In this document: positions 16,409 to 25,677 of the stretch, in pieces
Position numbering within the stretch: position 1 is the stretch's first letter
Layout: every line of letters begins with the position of its first letter
NCBI RefSeq assembly: GCF_002886045.1
Contig: NZ_CP025791.1
Coordinates: forward strand, 4,975,001-5,039,000
DNA length: 64,000 nt
Direction: 5' to 3'
Source of the DNA: Flavivirga eckloniae
Lineage (GTDB): Bacteria > Bacteroidota > Bacteroidia > Flavobacteriales > Flavobacteriaceae
Position numbers and translations under genes: made by a program
Notes under the pieces: model-generated
The model's input: only the letters and a program-made list of their open reading frames with translations
What the model was told of the DNA's origin: nothing
Databases searched by the model: none

Positions 16409-18964
16409 ATGAATCACAATGTGACAAAAGCTTCACCAAAAACTTACACCCAAGACCAAGCCTTTAATGCAACATTAAAGTATTTTAAAAATGACGATTT
16501 AGCAGCTCGCGTATGGCTCAATAAATATGCGCTAAAAGACTCTCAAGGAAATATTTATGAATTAACCCCCAACGACATGCATCTACGAATTGCTAACGAG
16601 CTGGCAAGAGTAGAGAAAAAGTATGCGAATCCGTTATCGGCAGACGATATTTTTAATTTAATTAAGGATTTTAAATATATCGTTCCTCAAGGAAGCCCAA
16701 TGGCAGGAATAGGAAATCCGTTTCAAATAGCGTCGCTTTCCAACTGTTTTGTAATAGGTAATGACGGGAATTCAGATTCTTACGGAGGCATCATGAAAAT
16801 CGATCAAGAGCAAGTACAGCTCATGAAACGTAGGGGAGGTGTTGGTCATGATTTGTCACATATTCGCCCAAAAGGTTCCATGGTTAAAAATTCAGCGTTA
16901 ACCTCTACGGGTATTGTTCCTTTTATGGAGCGTTACTCAAACTCAACCAGAGAAGTCGCACAAGATGGTAGGCGCGGTGCGTTAATGTTATCGGTATCGA
17001 TTAACCATCCGGACTCAGAAGACTTTATCGATGCTAAATTAGAGCAGGGTAAAGTTACCGGGGCTAATGTATCGGTTAGAATTGACGATGATTTTATGCG
17101 AGCGGTTAAAGGAGATACAGATTATACCCAGAAATATCCAATATTTAGTGATAACCCTAAAGTATCGAAAACAGTAAAGGCTAACGATTTATGGAAAAAA
17201 ATTGTACATAATGCCTGGAAATCGGCAGAACCCGGAATCTTGTTTTGGGATACCATTATAAATGAATCTGTTCCAGATTGTTATGCCGATTTAGGATATA
17301 AAACAGTTTCGACAAACCCATGCGGGGAGATTCCGTTATGTCCTTACGATTCTTGTAGATTGTTGGCAATTAATTTATTTTCTTATGTAGATAAGCCATT
17401 TACTAAAGAAGCTTCGTTCAACTTCCCGTTGTTTAAAAAGCATATTGTAGCGGCGCAACGTATCATGGACGATATTATTGATTTAGAGCTGGAAAAAATA
17501 GATGTTATTTTACAGAAGATTGATGAAGACCCTGAGATAGATGAAGTTAAAGCTACAGAACGCACTTTATGGATTAACATAAAGCGAAAAGCAGAAGAAG
17601 GACGTAGGACTGGTATTGGAATTACAGCAGAAGGTGATATGTTGGCTGCATTAGGTATCCAGTATGGTAGTGAAGAAGGGAATGCTTTTTCGTTGGAAGT
17701 ACATAAAACCATTGCAATTGAAACATATAGAGCGTCTGTGCATTTGGCAAAAGAACGCGGGCCTTTTGCTATTTTTGATGCTGAGCTTGAAAAGAACAAC
17801 CCGTTTATACAGCGTTTAAAAGAAGCAGATAGCAAATTGTACTATGAAATGTTGGAATACGGTAGACGAAACATCGCTTTGCTTACTATAGCCCCAACGG
17901 GTACAACAAGTTTAATGACCCAAACTACATCTGGGATCGAACCAGTGTTTTTACCTGTTTATAAGCGTAGAAGAAAAGTAAATCCTAATGATAAAGATGT
18001 GCGTGTGGATTTTGTTGATGAAGTTGGTGATTCATGGGAAGAATACGTAGTTTTCCATCACAGATTTAAACAATGGATGGAAGTAAATGGTATAGATAGT
18101 TCTAAAAATTTCTCACAGGAAGAGCTAGACGATTTGGTAAAACAATCACCATATTATAAAGCAACTTCGAATGATGTAGATTGGTTAAGCAAAGTGAGCA
18201 TGCAGGGTGCTATTCAGAAGTGGGTAGATCACTCCATAAGCGTAACGATTAATTTACCTAACGACGTTTCTGAAGATTTAGTTGGAGACTTATACTTAAA
18301 AGCTTGGGAAGCAGGATGTAAAGGTGTTACGGTTTATAGAGATGGTTCCCGTTCTGGTGTATTGATTTCCAACGACGATAAAAAAGAGGAAAAATGTAAA
18401 GACTCGTTAACCTCGTTCCCGGTAAAACGTCCGCAAGTATTACAAGCAGATGTAGTGCGTTTTCAGAATAATAAAGAAAAATGGATTGCCTTTATTGGTA
18501 TTATAGACGATAAGCCTTATGAGATTTTTACAGGTTTAACAGATGATGAAGACGGTATTTTAATTCCTCGTTGGGTAAATAGCGGATTGATAATTAAAAG
18601 TAGAACAGATAAAGGAGCGTCTCGTTACGATTTTCAGTATGAAAATAAAAGAGGCTATAAAACGACTATAGAAGGACTTTCTCATAAGTTTAATCCTGAA
18701 TATTGGAACTATGCCAAACTTATTTCCAGTACACTAAGACACGGTATGCCTATCGATAATATTGTAGATTTAATTAATAGTTTACAGTTAGATAGCGAAT
18801 CGATTAACACGTGGAAAAACGGTGTGGGGCGTGCCTTAAAGCGTTACGTGGCAGATGGCACTCAAGCTAAAGGGCAAACCTGCGATTCCTGTAAATCGGA
18901 TAAATTAATATACCAAGAAGGCTGCTTGACTTGTAAGGATTGCGGGTCTTCGAAATGTGGTTAA
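16409..18964 (+). CDS. nrdJ: adenosylcobalamin-dependent ribonucleoside-diphosphate reductase (class II)
   Basis: 851 residues. It reduces ribonucleotides to deoxyribonucleotides using a radical made from coenzyme B12. Seen: 'SNCFVIGND' with one catalytic Cys at about 113, 'MKRRGGVGHDLSHIRPKGS', the active-site 'STNPCGEIPLCPYDSC', 'GRRTGIGITAEGDMLAALG', 'TIAPTGTTSLMTQTTSGIEP' and a C-terminal zinc-ribbon tail with CDSC, CLTC and CKDCGSSKCG pairs that probably carries the re-reducing thiols. No separate radical subunit is next to it, as expected for class II. I looked for a cobalamin riboswitch in the 184 bp upstream and saw none. Confidence 0.95.
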   Translation: MNHNVTKASPKTYTQDQAFNATLKYFKNDDLAARVWLNKYALKDSQGNIYELTPNDMHLRIANELARVEKKYANPLSADDIFNLIKDFKYIVPQGSPMAGIGNPFQIASLSNCFVIGNDGNSDSYGGIMKIDQEQVQLMKRRGGVGHDLSHIRPKGSMVKNSALTSTGIVPFMERYSNSTREVAQDGRRGALMLSVSINHPDSEDFIDAKLEQGKVTGANVSVRIDDDFMRAVKGDTDYTQKYPIFSDNPKVSKTVKANDLWKKIVHNAWKSAEPGILFWDTIINESVPDCYADLGYKTVSTNPCGEIPLCPYDSCRLLAINLFSYVDKPFTKEASFNFPLFKKHIVAAQRIMDDIIDLELEKIDVILQKIDEDPEIDEVKATERTLWINIKRKAEEGRRTGIGITAEGDMLAALGIQYGSEEGNAFSLEVHKTIAIETYRASVHLAKERGPFAIFDAELEKNNPFIQRLKEADSKLYYEMLEYGRRNIALLTIAPTGTTSLMTQTTSGIEPVFLPVYKRRRKVNPNDKDVRVDFVDEVGDSWEEYVVFHHRFKQWMEVNGIDSSKNFSQEELDDLVKQSPYYKATSNDVDWLSKVSMQGAIQKWVDHSISVTINLPNDVSEDLVGDLYLKAWEAGCKGVTVYRDGSRSGVLISNDDKKEEKCKDSLTSFPVKRPQVLQADVVRFQNNKEKWIAFIGIIDDKPYEIFTGLTDDEDGILIPRWVNSGLIIKSRTDKGASRYDFQYENKRGYKTTIEGLSHKFNPEYWNYAKLISSTLRHGMPIDNIVDLINSLQLDSESINTWKNGVGRALKRYVADGTQAKGQTCDSCKSDKLIYQEGCLTCKDCGSSKCG

Positions 18965-18992
18965 TATTAAAAATACGTAACTAAAATTATCG

Positions 18993-19045
18993 CATCGAGT
19001 GTAATCGGGAACTTTTTAAATAAGACATCTCGACTGCACTCGATG
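18993..19045. repeat. inverted repeat after nrdJ
   Basis: CATCGAGTG (18993-19001) and CACTCGATG (19037-19045) form a 9-bp inverted repeat with a 35-nt loop, 29 bp after the nrdJ stop. The right arm reads 'CTCGACTGCACTCGATGTGA', a form typical of the dispersed repeat family in this genome. It may also act as a weak terminator. Confidence 0.6.
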
Positions 19046-19061
19046 TGACATTTTAATTCAA

Positions 19062-19284
19062 TAATTAACGAATTCGATTTAAAAACAGTCTAATTTTAAC
19101 GATAAATACACTAAAAAATGTTACTTGTTGCCTTGAGTACTTCGGCTATGCTCAGCATAAACTAAAGTCGAAAGGTCATTAAAATCTATAAATTTAAATA
19201 GGTTACGGCTGTGTTCTTGATACCTGAATTAAATTTCTGATATTCAATGTGATAATGTTGCAGTTACGTCGAATTCGTTAATTA
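19062..19284. repeat. 223-bp element bounded by 16-bp perfect inverted repeats (MITE-like)
   Basis: Left arm TAATTAACGAATTCGA (19062-19077) is the exact reverse complement of the right arm TCGAATTCGTTAATTA (19269-19284). Between them lie 191 bp without an ORF, including a repeat-like phrase 'CTTCGGCTATGCTCAGCATA' near 19140. The right arm includes the stop codon of the minus-strand ABC ATPase gene. Size, perfect terminal arms and lack of coding suggest a miniature inverted-repeat element; target-site duplication was not established. Confidence 0.5.
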
Positions 19285-19944
19285 ACCTAAAGTACCCATA
19301 CTTAAGTATTTGTAATCTTCAAGATCTGTTAAGTTGTCAATTAGTTTTGTGCAACCATTTTTTAGAAGATAAATAGAGTCCGAAGACGAGATAATATGCT
19401 CGTACATATGATCTGTAATGATGATGGCTTTTTTCTGTTTTTCTTCCTCGATAAGAGCTTTTATTTTTTCAATATATAAAGGAGCGACATGGGAAAAAGG
19501 TTCATCTAAAAATACGATGCCCCTTTGGCATTTTAGAATTAAGTAGATTTCTATAATTCTACGTTCTCCACCAGATAGCCTGTTGAAATAAAAGTTTTTG
19601 TAAAGGGCAAAAGTTTCAAACTTTTTAATAAACATATCCCAATCTACCCCGAAAAGATTAAAAGCAGTCTTGATTTTCATCCTGTTCGGAATAAAGTGGT
19701 GTTGAGGCAAATAGCTAGCCAATTTGGTTTTATATAGAGGCTTTAAAATGGGGGTGCTATTAATTCGTATCAATTTATATTTAGCGCTTAAATTACCAAA
19801 AGCAATATTTAGTAAGCAGCTTTTTCCGCAGCCATTGCTTCCCAAAATACCAGTAATCTTTCCTGTTTCAGCTTTTAGGTAAACCCCATTTAAAATGGTT
19901 TTGTTGTCGAAATAAAGTTCAATATTATCAATTTCCAGAATCAT
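19282..19944 (-). CDS. ABC transporter ATP-binding protein
   Basis: 220 residues with all ATPase motifs: Walker A GSNGCGKS at 35-42, Q-loop 'SYLPQHHF', signature LSGGE at 123-127, Walker B 'GIVFLDEPFSH', and the switch His in 'AIIITDHMYEH'. It hydrolyses ATP to drive a membrane partner. The partner is probably the 97-residue membrane protein encoded immediately upstream (4-bp overlap). No substrate-binding protein or full-size permease is adjacent, so the substrate is unknown. The stop codon lies in the arm of the inverted-repeat element at 19062-19284. Confidence 0.9.
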   Translation of the reverse strand: MILEIDNIELYFDNKTILNGVYLKAETGKITGILGSNGCGKSCLLNIAFGNLSAKYKLIRINSTPILKPLYKTKLASYLPQHHFIPNRMKIKTAFNLFGVDWDMFIKKFETFALYKNFYFNRLSGGERRIIEIYLILKCQRGIVFLDEPFSHVAPLYIEKIKALIEEEKQKKAIIITDHMYEHIISSSDSIYLLKNGCTKLIDNLTDLEDYKYLSMGTLG

Positions 19945-20234
19945 ATAAATTCCTTAAGAATTAATAGAAACGGAATGCTTAAAAATAAATCAATAATAAA
20001 CGATAATGCAAATAATTTAAAAGAGGAGATTCCCAGGTTTTTATGAAATATTAATTTTTGCTTGGAATTAGCTACATCCATAAAGAACCACGTCCATATA
20101 AAAACAACTAAAAAAAGTTTAGCGATAAGAATAGGAATGATATTGTATTTTAAAAATGAAAAAACAATATTAAAACCAAAAGACCAAAAAACAAAAGGTC
20201 TGTAAAAAACGAATATGGAAAACAATTGATTCAT
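19941..20234 (-). CDS. small membrane protein, partner of the ABC ATPase
   Basis: 97 residues with three likely membrane helices (about 9-29, 32-53 and 74-94) and a short basic loop (NSKQKLIFHKN). The stop overlaps the ATPase start by 4 bp (ATGA), indicating translational coupling. It is much shorter than a normal permease, so it may be one component of a reduced or multi-part exporter. No family recognised. Confidence 0.7.
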   Translation of the reverse strand: MNQLFSIFVFYRPFVFWSFGFNIVFSFLKYNIIPILIAKLFLVVFIWTWFFMDVANSKQKLIFHKNLGISSFKLFALSFIIDLFLSIPFLLILKEFI

Positions 20235-20327
20235 GAATATATGATTAGAAACGCTGAAAGTTGAATATTATTCTAACCTAATGACTAATAGATAAATATA
20301 TTCCTGCCGAAAATTCATAAATTATCG

Positions 20328-20335
20328 TATTTTTG
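20328..20335 (+). promoter_or_regulatory. -7 box of prfA
   Basis: TATTTTTG matches TAnnTTTG and lies 20 bp before the prfA ATG. No good -33 box is visible. Confidence 0.4.
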
Positions 20336-20355
20336 ATTCCCAATTAAAAAGGTAG

Positions 20356-21432
20356 ATGTTAGAGAAATTACAAATAGTAAAACAGCGTTTTGACGAGGTT
20401 AGCGATTTAATTATTCAACCCGATATTATTTCAGATCAAAAGCGTTATGTAGAGCTTAATAGAGAATATAAGGACTTGCGAATTCTTATGGATAAGCGAG
20501 ACTCGTATATAGAACTTACAGATAATTTAAAAGAAGCCGAATCTATTATTGCAGACGGTAGTGATGCCGAAATGGTTGAAATGGCTAAAATGCAGTATGA
20601 AGAATCTAAAGAAGGAATTCCTAAATTAGAAGAAGAAATAAGAGTACTACTTATACCAAAAGATCCAGAAGATGCTAAAAATGCTGTAGTAGAGCTACGT
20701 GCAGGAACTGGTGGTGATGAGGCGAGTATTTTTGCAGGAGATTTATTTAGAATGTACACGAAGTACTGCGAAAGCAGAGGTTGGCGTGTAGATACCGTAG
20801 ATTTTAGTGAAGGAACCAATGGCGGTTTTAAAGAAATTCAGTTTGAAGTTAGCGGTGAAGATGTTTATGGCACCTTAAAATTTGAAGCAGGTGTACACCG
20901 TGTACAGCGTGTGCCACAAACCGAAACTCAAGGACGTGTACATACCAGTGCAGCTACCGTTATGGTATTTCCAGAAGCAGAAGAGTTTGATGTAGAGATA
21001 GACCCAAAAGATGTAAGAATAGATTTTTTCTGTTCGTCAGGACCAGGAGGGCAATCTGTAAATACCACTTATTCGGCAGTGCGTTTAACACACATTCCAA
21101 CCGGCTTGGTGGCACAATGTCAAGACCAGAAATCGCAGCATAAAAATAAAGAGAAAGCCTTTAAGGTATTACGTTCCCGTTTATACGATCTAGAACTAGC
21201 AAAAAAGCAGGAAGAAGATGCTGCAAAACGTGGTAGTATGGTATCGTCGGGAGATAGAAGTGCAAAAATTAGGACCTATAACTATCCACAAGGGCGTGTA
21301 ACCGATCATAGAATAGGCTTAACACTTTACGATTTAAGTAATATTGTAAATGGGGATATTCAAAAGATAATAGACGAATTAATGTTAGCCGAAAATACCG
21401 AGAAGTTAAAGGCTAGTGATGATGTGATATAA
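20356..21432 (+). CDS. prfA: peptide chain release factor 1
   Basis: 358 residues, standard length. It recognises UAA and UAG stop codons in the ribosomal A site and triggers peptide release. The catalytic GGQ motif is at 231-233 within '[20 protein letters not shown]'. The RF1-specific region '[20 protein letters not shown]' is present, which separates it from RF2. The N-terminal helical domain (about 1-100) and the C-terminal '[18 protein letters not shown]' are complete. It is followed after 122 bp by pyrF. Confidence 0.97.
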   Translation: MLEKLQIVKQRFDEVSDLIIQPDIISDQKRYVELNREYKDLRILMDKRDSYIELTDNLKEAESIIADGSDAEMVEMAKMQYEESKEGIPKLEEEIRVLLIPKDPEDAKNAVVELRAGTGGDEASIFAGDLFRMYTKYCESRGWRVDTVDFSEGTNGGFKEIQFEVSGEDVYGTLKFEAGVHRVQRVPQTETQGRVHTSAATVMVFPEAEEFDVEIDPKDVRIDFFCSSGPGGQSVNTTYSAVRLTHIPTGLVAQCQDQKSQHKNKEKAFKVLRSRLYDLELAKKQEEDAAKRGSMVSSGDRSAKIRTYNYPQGRVTDHRIGLTLYDLSNIVNGDIQKIIDELMLAENTEKLKASDDVI

Positions 21433-21554
21433 AGCCCTTTCTGACTCTTTCCCAAAGGGAAAGACACTCTGCTGAAAGCAAGAGTTTTACATTAGAACAA
21501 TAAAGATATAACAGTAATACACAACAGTTTCCTCCTTTGGAGGATTAAGGAGGC
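21433..21554. repeat. prfA-pyrF spacer with short palindromic repeats
   Basis: Contains 'CTTTCCCAAAGGGAAAG' (a short inverted repeat around 21449-21465) and 'CCTCCTTTGGAGGATTAAGG' (CCTCC/GGAGG) just before the pyrF start. These compact repeat forms recur in flavobacterial intergenic DNA. The GGAGG next to the ATG may also serve as a ribosome binding site. Confidence 0.45.
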
Positions 21555-22379
21555 ATGACTACAAACCAACTCGTTCAGCAAATCAAAAAAAAGAAATCCT
21601 TTTTATGCATAGGATTAGATGTTGATTTAAATAAAATACCGCAACATCTTTTAGAAGAAGAAGACCCGATTTTTGCTTTCAATAAAGCAATTATAGATGC
21701 TACACATCATTTATGTGTGGCTTATAAACCAAATACAGCATTTTATGAAGCCTATGGTTTAAAAGGTTGGAAAGCTCTGGAGAAAACCATCAATTATTTA
21801 AATGAAAACCATCCGGATATTTTCACTATTGCTGATGCAAAACGAGGTGATATCGGTAATACAAGTACGATGTATGCCAAAGCCTTTTTTGAAGATTTAG
21901 CTTTCGATTCTGTTACCGTAGCGCCTTACATGGGTAAGGATTCCGTAGAACCTTTTTTAGCGTTCAAAAATAAACATACTATACTCTTGGCATTAACCTC
22001 CAATAAGGGGGCGTTTGATTTTCAAACAAAAACAGTTGATGGTAAAGAAGTGTACAAACAAGTTTTGGAAACTTCTAAAACCTGGGAGCATTCAGAGAAC
22101 TTAATGTATGTTGTTGGTGCTACCAAAGCTGAATTTTTAGCAGACATTAGACAAATTATTCCTGACAGCTTTTTATTAGTTCCAGGTGTTGGCGCACAAG
22201 GAGGCAATTTACAAGATGTTTGTAAATATGGTATGAACAACCAAGTAGGTTTACTTATTAACTCTTCCCGTGGTATTATTTACGCATCAAAAGAAGATGA
22301 CTTTGCTCAAGCAGCCGCTGCGAAAGCAAAAGAGCTTCAACAGGAAATGGAAGTAGAGTTGCATAGTCTATTGGTTTAG
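21555..22379 (+). CDS. pyrF: orotidine-5'-phosphate decarboxylase (long form)
   Basis: 274 residues, the longer PyrF subfamily. It converts OMP to UMP, the last step of UMP synthesis, in the cytoplasm. Seen: '[20 protein letters not shown]', the catalytic '[13 protein letters not shown]' with its essential Asp-Lys pair, '[14 protein letters not shown]', '[14 protein letters not shown]' and the phosphate-binding '[16 protein letters not shown]' and '[11 protein letters not shown]'. The ATG is preceded by 'GGATTAAGGAGGC', a strong ribosome binding site for this group. Confidence 0.95.
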   Translation: MTTNQLVQQIKKKKSFLCIGLDVDLNKIPQHLLEEEDPIFAFNKAIIDATHHLCVAYKPNTAFYEAYGLKGWKALEKTINYLNENHPDIFTIADAKRGDIGNTSTMYAKAFFEDLAFDSVTVAPYMGKDSVEPFLAFKNKHTILLALTSNKGAFDFQTKTVDGKEVYKQVLETSKTWEHSENLMYVVGATKAEFLADIRQIIPDSFLLVPGVGAQGGNLQDVCKYGMNNQVGLLINSSRGIIYASKEDDFAQAAAAKAKELQQEMEVELHSLLV

Positions 22380-22449
22380 TTTTCTTTTTTCTATGCATGT
22401 TTTAGTATTGCTTAAAAAAAGAAACATGTAGTAAAAATGTCTTTATAAT

Positions 22450-22800
22450 ATGCATATAATTTATTGGATTTCAACCGTATTAATTTCTTGCTTTTTAGCA
22501 CTAAGTTCGTACACATACTTTTTTAGTAAAAGTACTATCGAAGGAGTTCGGGCATTAGGATTTCCCGATTTTTTCAGAATCGAACTTGCTGTTTTAAAGT
22601 TGGTGGCAATTTTTGTTATACTGGTACCTTCTGTTCCTAATAATGTAAAAGAATGGGGCTATGCCGGTATCGGTTTATTTTTAATTACCGCATTAATTGC
22701 TCATATAGCACATAAAGACAGTATTTTTATTTCACTTCTTTTAGTTGTATTAATGGCTTTGTTAATAATTTCGAGATATACCATGTTTGCGGTTCGCTAA
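22450..22800 (+). CDS. DoxX-like integral membrane protein
   Basis: 116 residues with four membrane helices (about 4-24, 46-64, 70-88 and 92-110). 'GVRALGFPDFFRIELAVLKL' and the following helix pattern fit the DoxX/DoxX-like family of small four-helix inner-membrane proteins. The role in this organism is unknown. It starts 70 bp after pyrF. Confidence 0.75.
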   Translation: MHIIYWISTVLISCFLALSSYTYFFSKSTIEGVRALGFPDFFRIELAVLKLVAIFVILVPSVPNNVKEWGYAGIGLFLITALIAHIAHKDSIFISLLLVVLMALLIISRYTMFAVR

Positions 22801-23136
22801 ACTATTTCGAATAACTGAGCTCATTACCATAGTTTAAACCTCTTTAAATCTTCGTTGTAACAGGGTGATTTCTAAATTTCAAATTTGCACATAAATAGTA
22901 GCTTTTTTGTGATTTAATTACCAGTTTGCATACACAACTAATTGTGCCAGAAATACGCCGTATTACTTTACTTGTCTTCTTTTAGGAAACCCTTGGGTAC
23001 AAACACGTGGTTGTGTATCAATAAATATCATAAATGACTCAAAATCGCAATACTTCAATAAACAATTTTCACTGAAAATGGGGTATTGTAGTTAATGCTT
23101 TAGGCCTATTTTTGACTTTAATTTTATGAAAACAAT
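22801..23136. other. 336-bp gap with long-loop inverted repeat
   Basis: No ORF is supported. ATACACAAC (22930-22938) and GTTGTGTAT (23010-23018) form a 9-bp inverted repeat around a 71-bp segment. The ends and wording ('GCCAGAAATACGCCGTATTA') look like a mobile or degraded element, not like a terminator. I could not match it to a known repeat class. Confidence 0.4.
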
Positions 23137-23772
23137 ATGGACAAGTTTATAAAGAGATTAATAAAAAGGGAAGAAGGCATTAGAGATTGGTTAAAGGAAA
23201 AAAAGATTGATTCATTATTAAAAAAAGTAGATCAAATACTTGATGATTTACCAAGAAAAGATATTAAAAAAGAATATCAAGATGCAATTAAAAAAGCATT
23301 GGAGTATTGTGTGGAAAACGAAGAAATAAAGGCTCTCGATTTTCAATGGTATTACGGAGGTAGTGAAATTGGAGGTGCCCTGGCTTATGGGTTAGATGGT
23401 TGTAAAACTAAAGGAAAGTTATCCAAAACCGATCTTGGTCCAAAAGAGTTGCCAGGCATTGAGTTAGATCTAGAACATGGAGATTTAATCGATGAGTATT
23501 TTGCAGAAATACCTGTTAATTATGCTATTAATGCCATGGTTGAAAAGATTAGCCCTGTTTTTGAACAAGAAGAATGGTTTGGAGACTTGCTAGGAGATGT
23601 CGAAAGCGTTATAACCGATTATTTTCAAATTTGGAACTATAAAGTTGGTTACGAAGCTTGCGAACAGTTAAGAGAAAGTAGTGTCGTAGTAAAATTAAAA
23701 AGTAGAGGACCGTTTTGGGTTACTATGACTAGACATGAAAGATGGTCTGTCGCTATTATGTTGATAAACTAG
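23137..23772 (+). CDS. hypothetical protein, 211 residues
   Basis: Soluble acidic protein. The N-terminus is a charged, helical, probably coiled region (about 1-65: 'KRLIKREEGIRDWLKEKKID', 'KVDQILDDLPRKDIKKEYQD'). A mixed domain follows with 'DFQWYYGGSEIGGALAYGLD', 'DEYFAEIPVNYAINAMVEKI' and 'FWVTMTRHERWSVAIMLIN'. No signal peptide and no family recognised. A 33-codon orphan coding fragment directly follows, suggesting this locus has been rearranged. Confidence 0.7.
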   Translation: MDKFIKRLIKREEGIRDWLKEKKIDSLLKKVDQILDDLPRKDIKKEYQDAIKKALEYCVENEEIKALDFQWYYGGSEIGGALAYGLDGCKTKGKLSKTDLGPKELPGIELDLEHGDLIDEYFAEIPVNYAINAMVEKISPVFEQEEWFGDLLGDVESVITDYFQIWNYKVGYEACEQLRESSVVVKLKSRGPFWVTMTRHERWSVAIMLIN

Positions 23773-23773
23773 T

Positions 23774-23872
23774 ATAGATTCTTTTAAAAACCTATCTAAA
23801 AAAGAAGAAGTAGAATTGATGCAGTCGGAACACGATGGAGGTGATGAGTTTGATGTCACTTTTAGTCAATAA
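23774..23872 (+). pseudogene. orphan C-terminal coding fragment
   Basis: An open frame with protein-like composition, IDSFKNLSKKEEVELMQSEH then DGGDEFDVTFSQ and TAA at 23870-23872. It begins right after the stop of the preceding gene in another frame and has no convincing start. It looks like the surviving tail of a deleted or truncated gene. Confidence 0.4.
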
Positions 23873-23985
23873 AATCTGTTTTAAAGAAGTTTGCGTATAT
23901 GAATTAACATATGTTAATTATGTGGGGATAATTGACTTGCTAACTTAAAAAGACAATTAACTAAAAGCGTTTAAACATTAACATC

Positions 23986-24402
23986 ATGAGACATTTTATT
24001 ATTTTATTACTAGCTTTATCTTCATTATCATTTGTAACCACAAAAAGTGAAGCACCCTTTATAGGAACATGGAAAGGAGAAGACAGGGGGGAAGTAGCAT
24101 ACATCACTTTTGACCATGAAGGTTACGCCATATTAAGAATAGGAGGAGAAGTTCTTGGAGGAAAAGATTTTGTTTATAAAGAGAAAAAAGCTGAATTAAA
24201 ATACAAAGTCATCCCAAACACAAAACCAATTCAACTAGACTTAATTATCTCTACAAATGAGCCTGTTAAGGAAAATAAAATGCTTTGCATTGCAGAATTT
24301 ATGTCTGACGATACCATGAAATTTGCATCTAATTTTGGTTTAAATTCCAGACCCACCGAATTCAATATCAAGAATTCAATAGTTTTACTTCGAGAGAAAT
24401 AA
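23986..24402 (+). CDS. secreted lipocalin-like hypothetical protein
   Basis: 138 residues with a signal peptide (MRHFIILLLALSSLSFVTTK). The mature part starts 'APFIGTWKGEDRGEVAYITF', the G-x-W pattern common at the start of lipocalin-like beta barrels, then 'YAILRIGGEVLGGKDFVY' and alternating strands. It probably sits in the periplasm. The function is unknown. It ends 186 bp before the seven-gene biosynthetic operon and is probably not part of it. Confidence 0.7.
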   Translation: MRHFIILLLALSSLSFVTTKSEAPFIGTWKGEDRGEVAYITFDHEGYAILRIGGEVLGGKDFVYKEKKAELKYKVIPNTKPIQLDLIISTNEPVKENKMLCIAEFMSDDTMKFASNFGLNSRPTEFNIKNSIVLLREK

Positions 24403-24463
24403 TCACTTGTCGTAATGCATAAAATCAGGGCAATTCAATAACTTCTCGAAAGTTGTTCTCCGT

Positions 24464-24494
24464 TTTGAAAAGGCGTTGAATTTTTATAAGTTTA
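24464..24494 (+). promoter_or_regulatory. candidate promoter of the seven-gene biosynthetic operon
   Basis: TTTG (24464-24467), 19-bp spacer, TAAGTTTA (24487-24494), one mismatch to the TAnnTTTG -7 consensus. It would give a leader of about 90 nt before the TTG start at 24589. Confidence 0.35.
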
Positions 24495-24588
24495 AAATAT
24501 AAGAATGACACAGGATATAATAGGCATTTTTGCACTATATTACTTTGAATGTCCTGACCTAATAGTAGGTCTGTAAACGATAATTTAT

Positions 24589-25677
24589 TTGAAAAACAAA
24601 AGCATACTTATATTAGGTGCCCGAGCTCCAATGACCCTTGTACTTGCCCGAAGTTTCAAAAAACATGGTATTCGGGTAATTTTAGCAGATTCTTTGGTTT
24701 TGCCCATAGGACGATGGACAAATGCGATAGCAAAATATAAACGATTGCCTTCAGCTCGATTTAACACACAAGCGTATATTGATGCTATTGCTCGATTAAT
24801 TTCAGAACATAACATTACCGATCTTATTCCTTGTTGTGAAGAAGCTTTTTATATAGCTAAATACAAACATAAACTAGCTTGTAAGGTTTGGACAGATGAT
24901 ATCCAAAGTTTAAATCTTTTACATAATAAAGAAACTTTTACAGAAGCTTTTAAAGATTTGCTATCTGTACCAAAAACAATATCGGCAGACAAATTCAAGG
25001 ATTGGGACGATAGCAATCATTATGTGTTCAAGCAAAAGTATTCAAGATTTGCCGGGAACATTTTTAATGGCGTTTTAATTACTAAAGATAGGCTTACCGA
25101 TCCAAAAAAATGGATTGCACAAAAAAAGATACATGGAAAGGAAGTTTGTGTGTATTCTATTTGGGATAAAGGACAAATAAGAGGTATAGTTTGTTACGAA
25201 CCAATTTATAGGGCAGGTAAAGGTGCTGGAATATTTTTTAAATGCATTGAAAACAAAACAGTAGAAGCACAAGTTCAAAAATTGGGAGAGCATTTAAATT
25301 ACACCGGGCAATTAAGCTTTGACGTTATAATAGACAAAGTTGGGGCGTGGTTTATAGAATGTAATCCTCGCGGTATCAGTGGAGCTCATTTGTTAGATAA
25401 TCAATTAGCGGCATGTTTTTTGGAAAACGGACTACAACCTCGTTTAGATAAACGAAACCATATGCTTTTAACTCTTATGCTATTAGGACACCCTTTTAAA
25501 CTTTTAAAAAAAGAAGTGAGGCAAGCCAAAGATGCCGTATTTCGTTTTTACGATCCGCTTCCAGCCATGCTACAGTGGCTGAGTTTAATCGAAATAGCAT
25601 ATATTAAACTATCGAAAGGAGTAAGCTGGTTACAAGCTACAACCTATGATATTGAATGGAACGGAGATGAAAGTTAG
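24589..25677 (+). CDS. ATP-grasp domain protein, first gene of the biosynthetic operon
   Basis: 362 residues from a TTG start; the first ATG (24630) would cut away the N-terminal 'SILILGARAPMTLVLARSF' nucleotide-binding-like fold, so TTG is preferred. The central ATP-grasp region includes 'HYVFKQKYSRFAGNIFNGV' (ATP-binding Lys), 'KKIHGKEVCVYSIWDKGQI' and the metal-binding 'GAWFIECNPRGISGAHLL'. ATP-grasp enzymes form amide, ester or thioester bonds via an acyl-phosphate, so it may join a carboxylate to an amine in this pathway. Its 3' end overlaps the next gene. Confidence 0.85.
   Translation: MKNKSILILGARAPMTLVLARSFKKHGIRVILADSLVLPIGRWTNAIAKYKRLPSARFNTQAYIDAIARLISEHNITDLIPCCEEAFYIAKYKHKLACKVWTDDIQSLNLLHNKETFTEAFKDLLSVPKTISADKFKDWDDSNHYVFKQKYSRFAGNIFNGVLITKDRLTDPKKWIAQKKIHGKEVCVYSIWDKGQIRGIVCYEPIYRAGKGAGIFFKCIENKTVEAQVQKLGEHLNYTGQLSFDVIIDKVGAWFIECNPRGISGAHLLDNQLAACFLENGLQPRLDKRNHMLLTLMLLGHPFKLLKKEVRQAKDAVFRFYDPLPAMLQWLSLIEIAYIKLSKGVSWLQATTYDIEWNGDES

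Noticed and set aside
22921-23020. Integron attC-like site
   Set aside because: There is an inverted repeat with complementary ends, but no attC core pairs or nearby integrase; kept only as an unclassified repeat.
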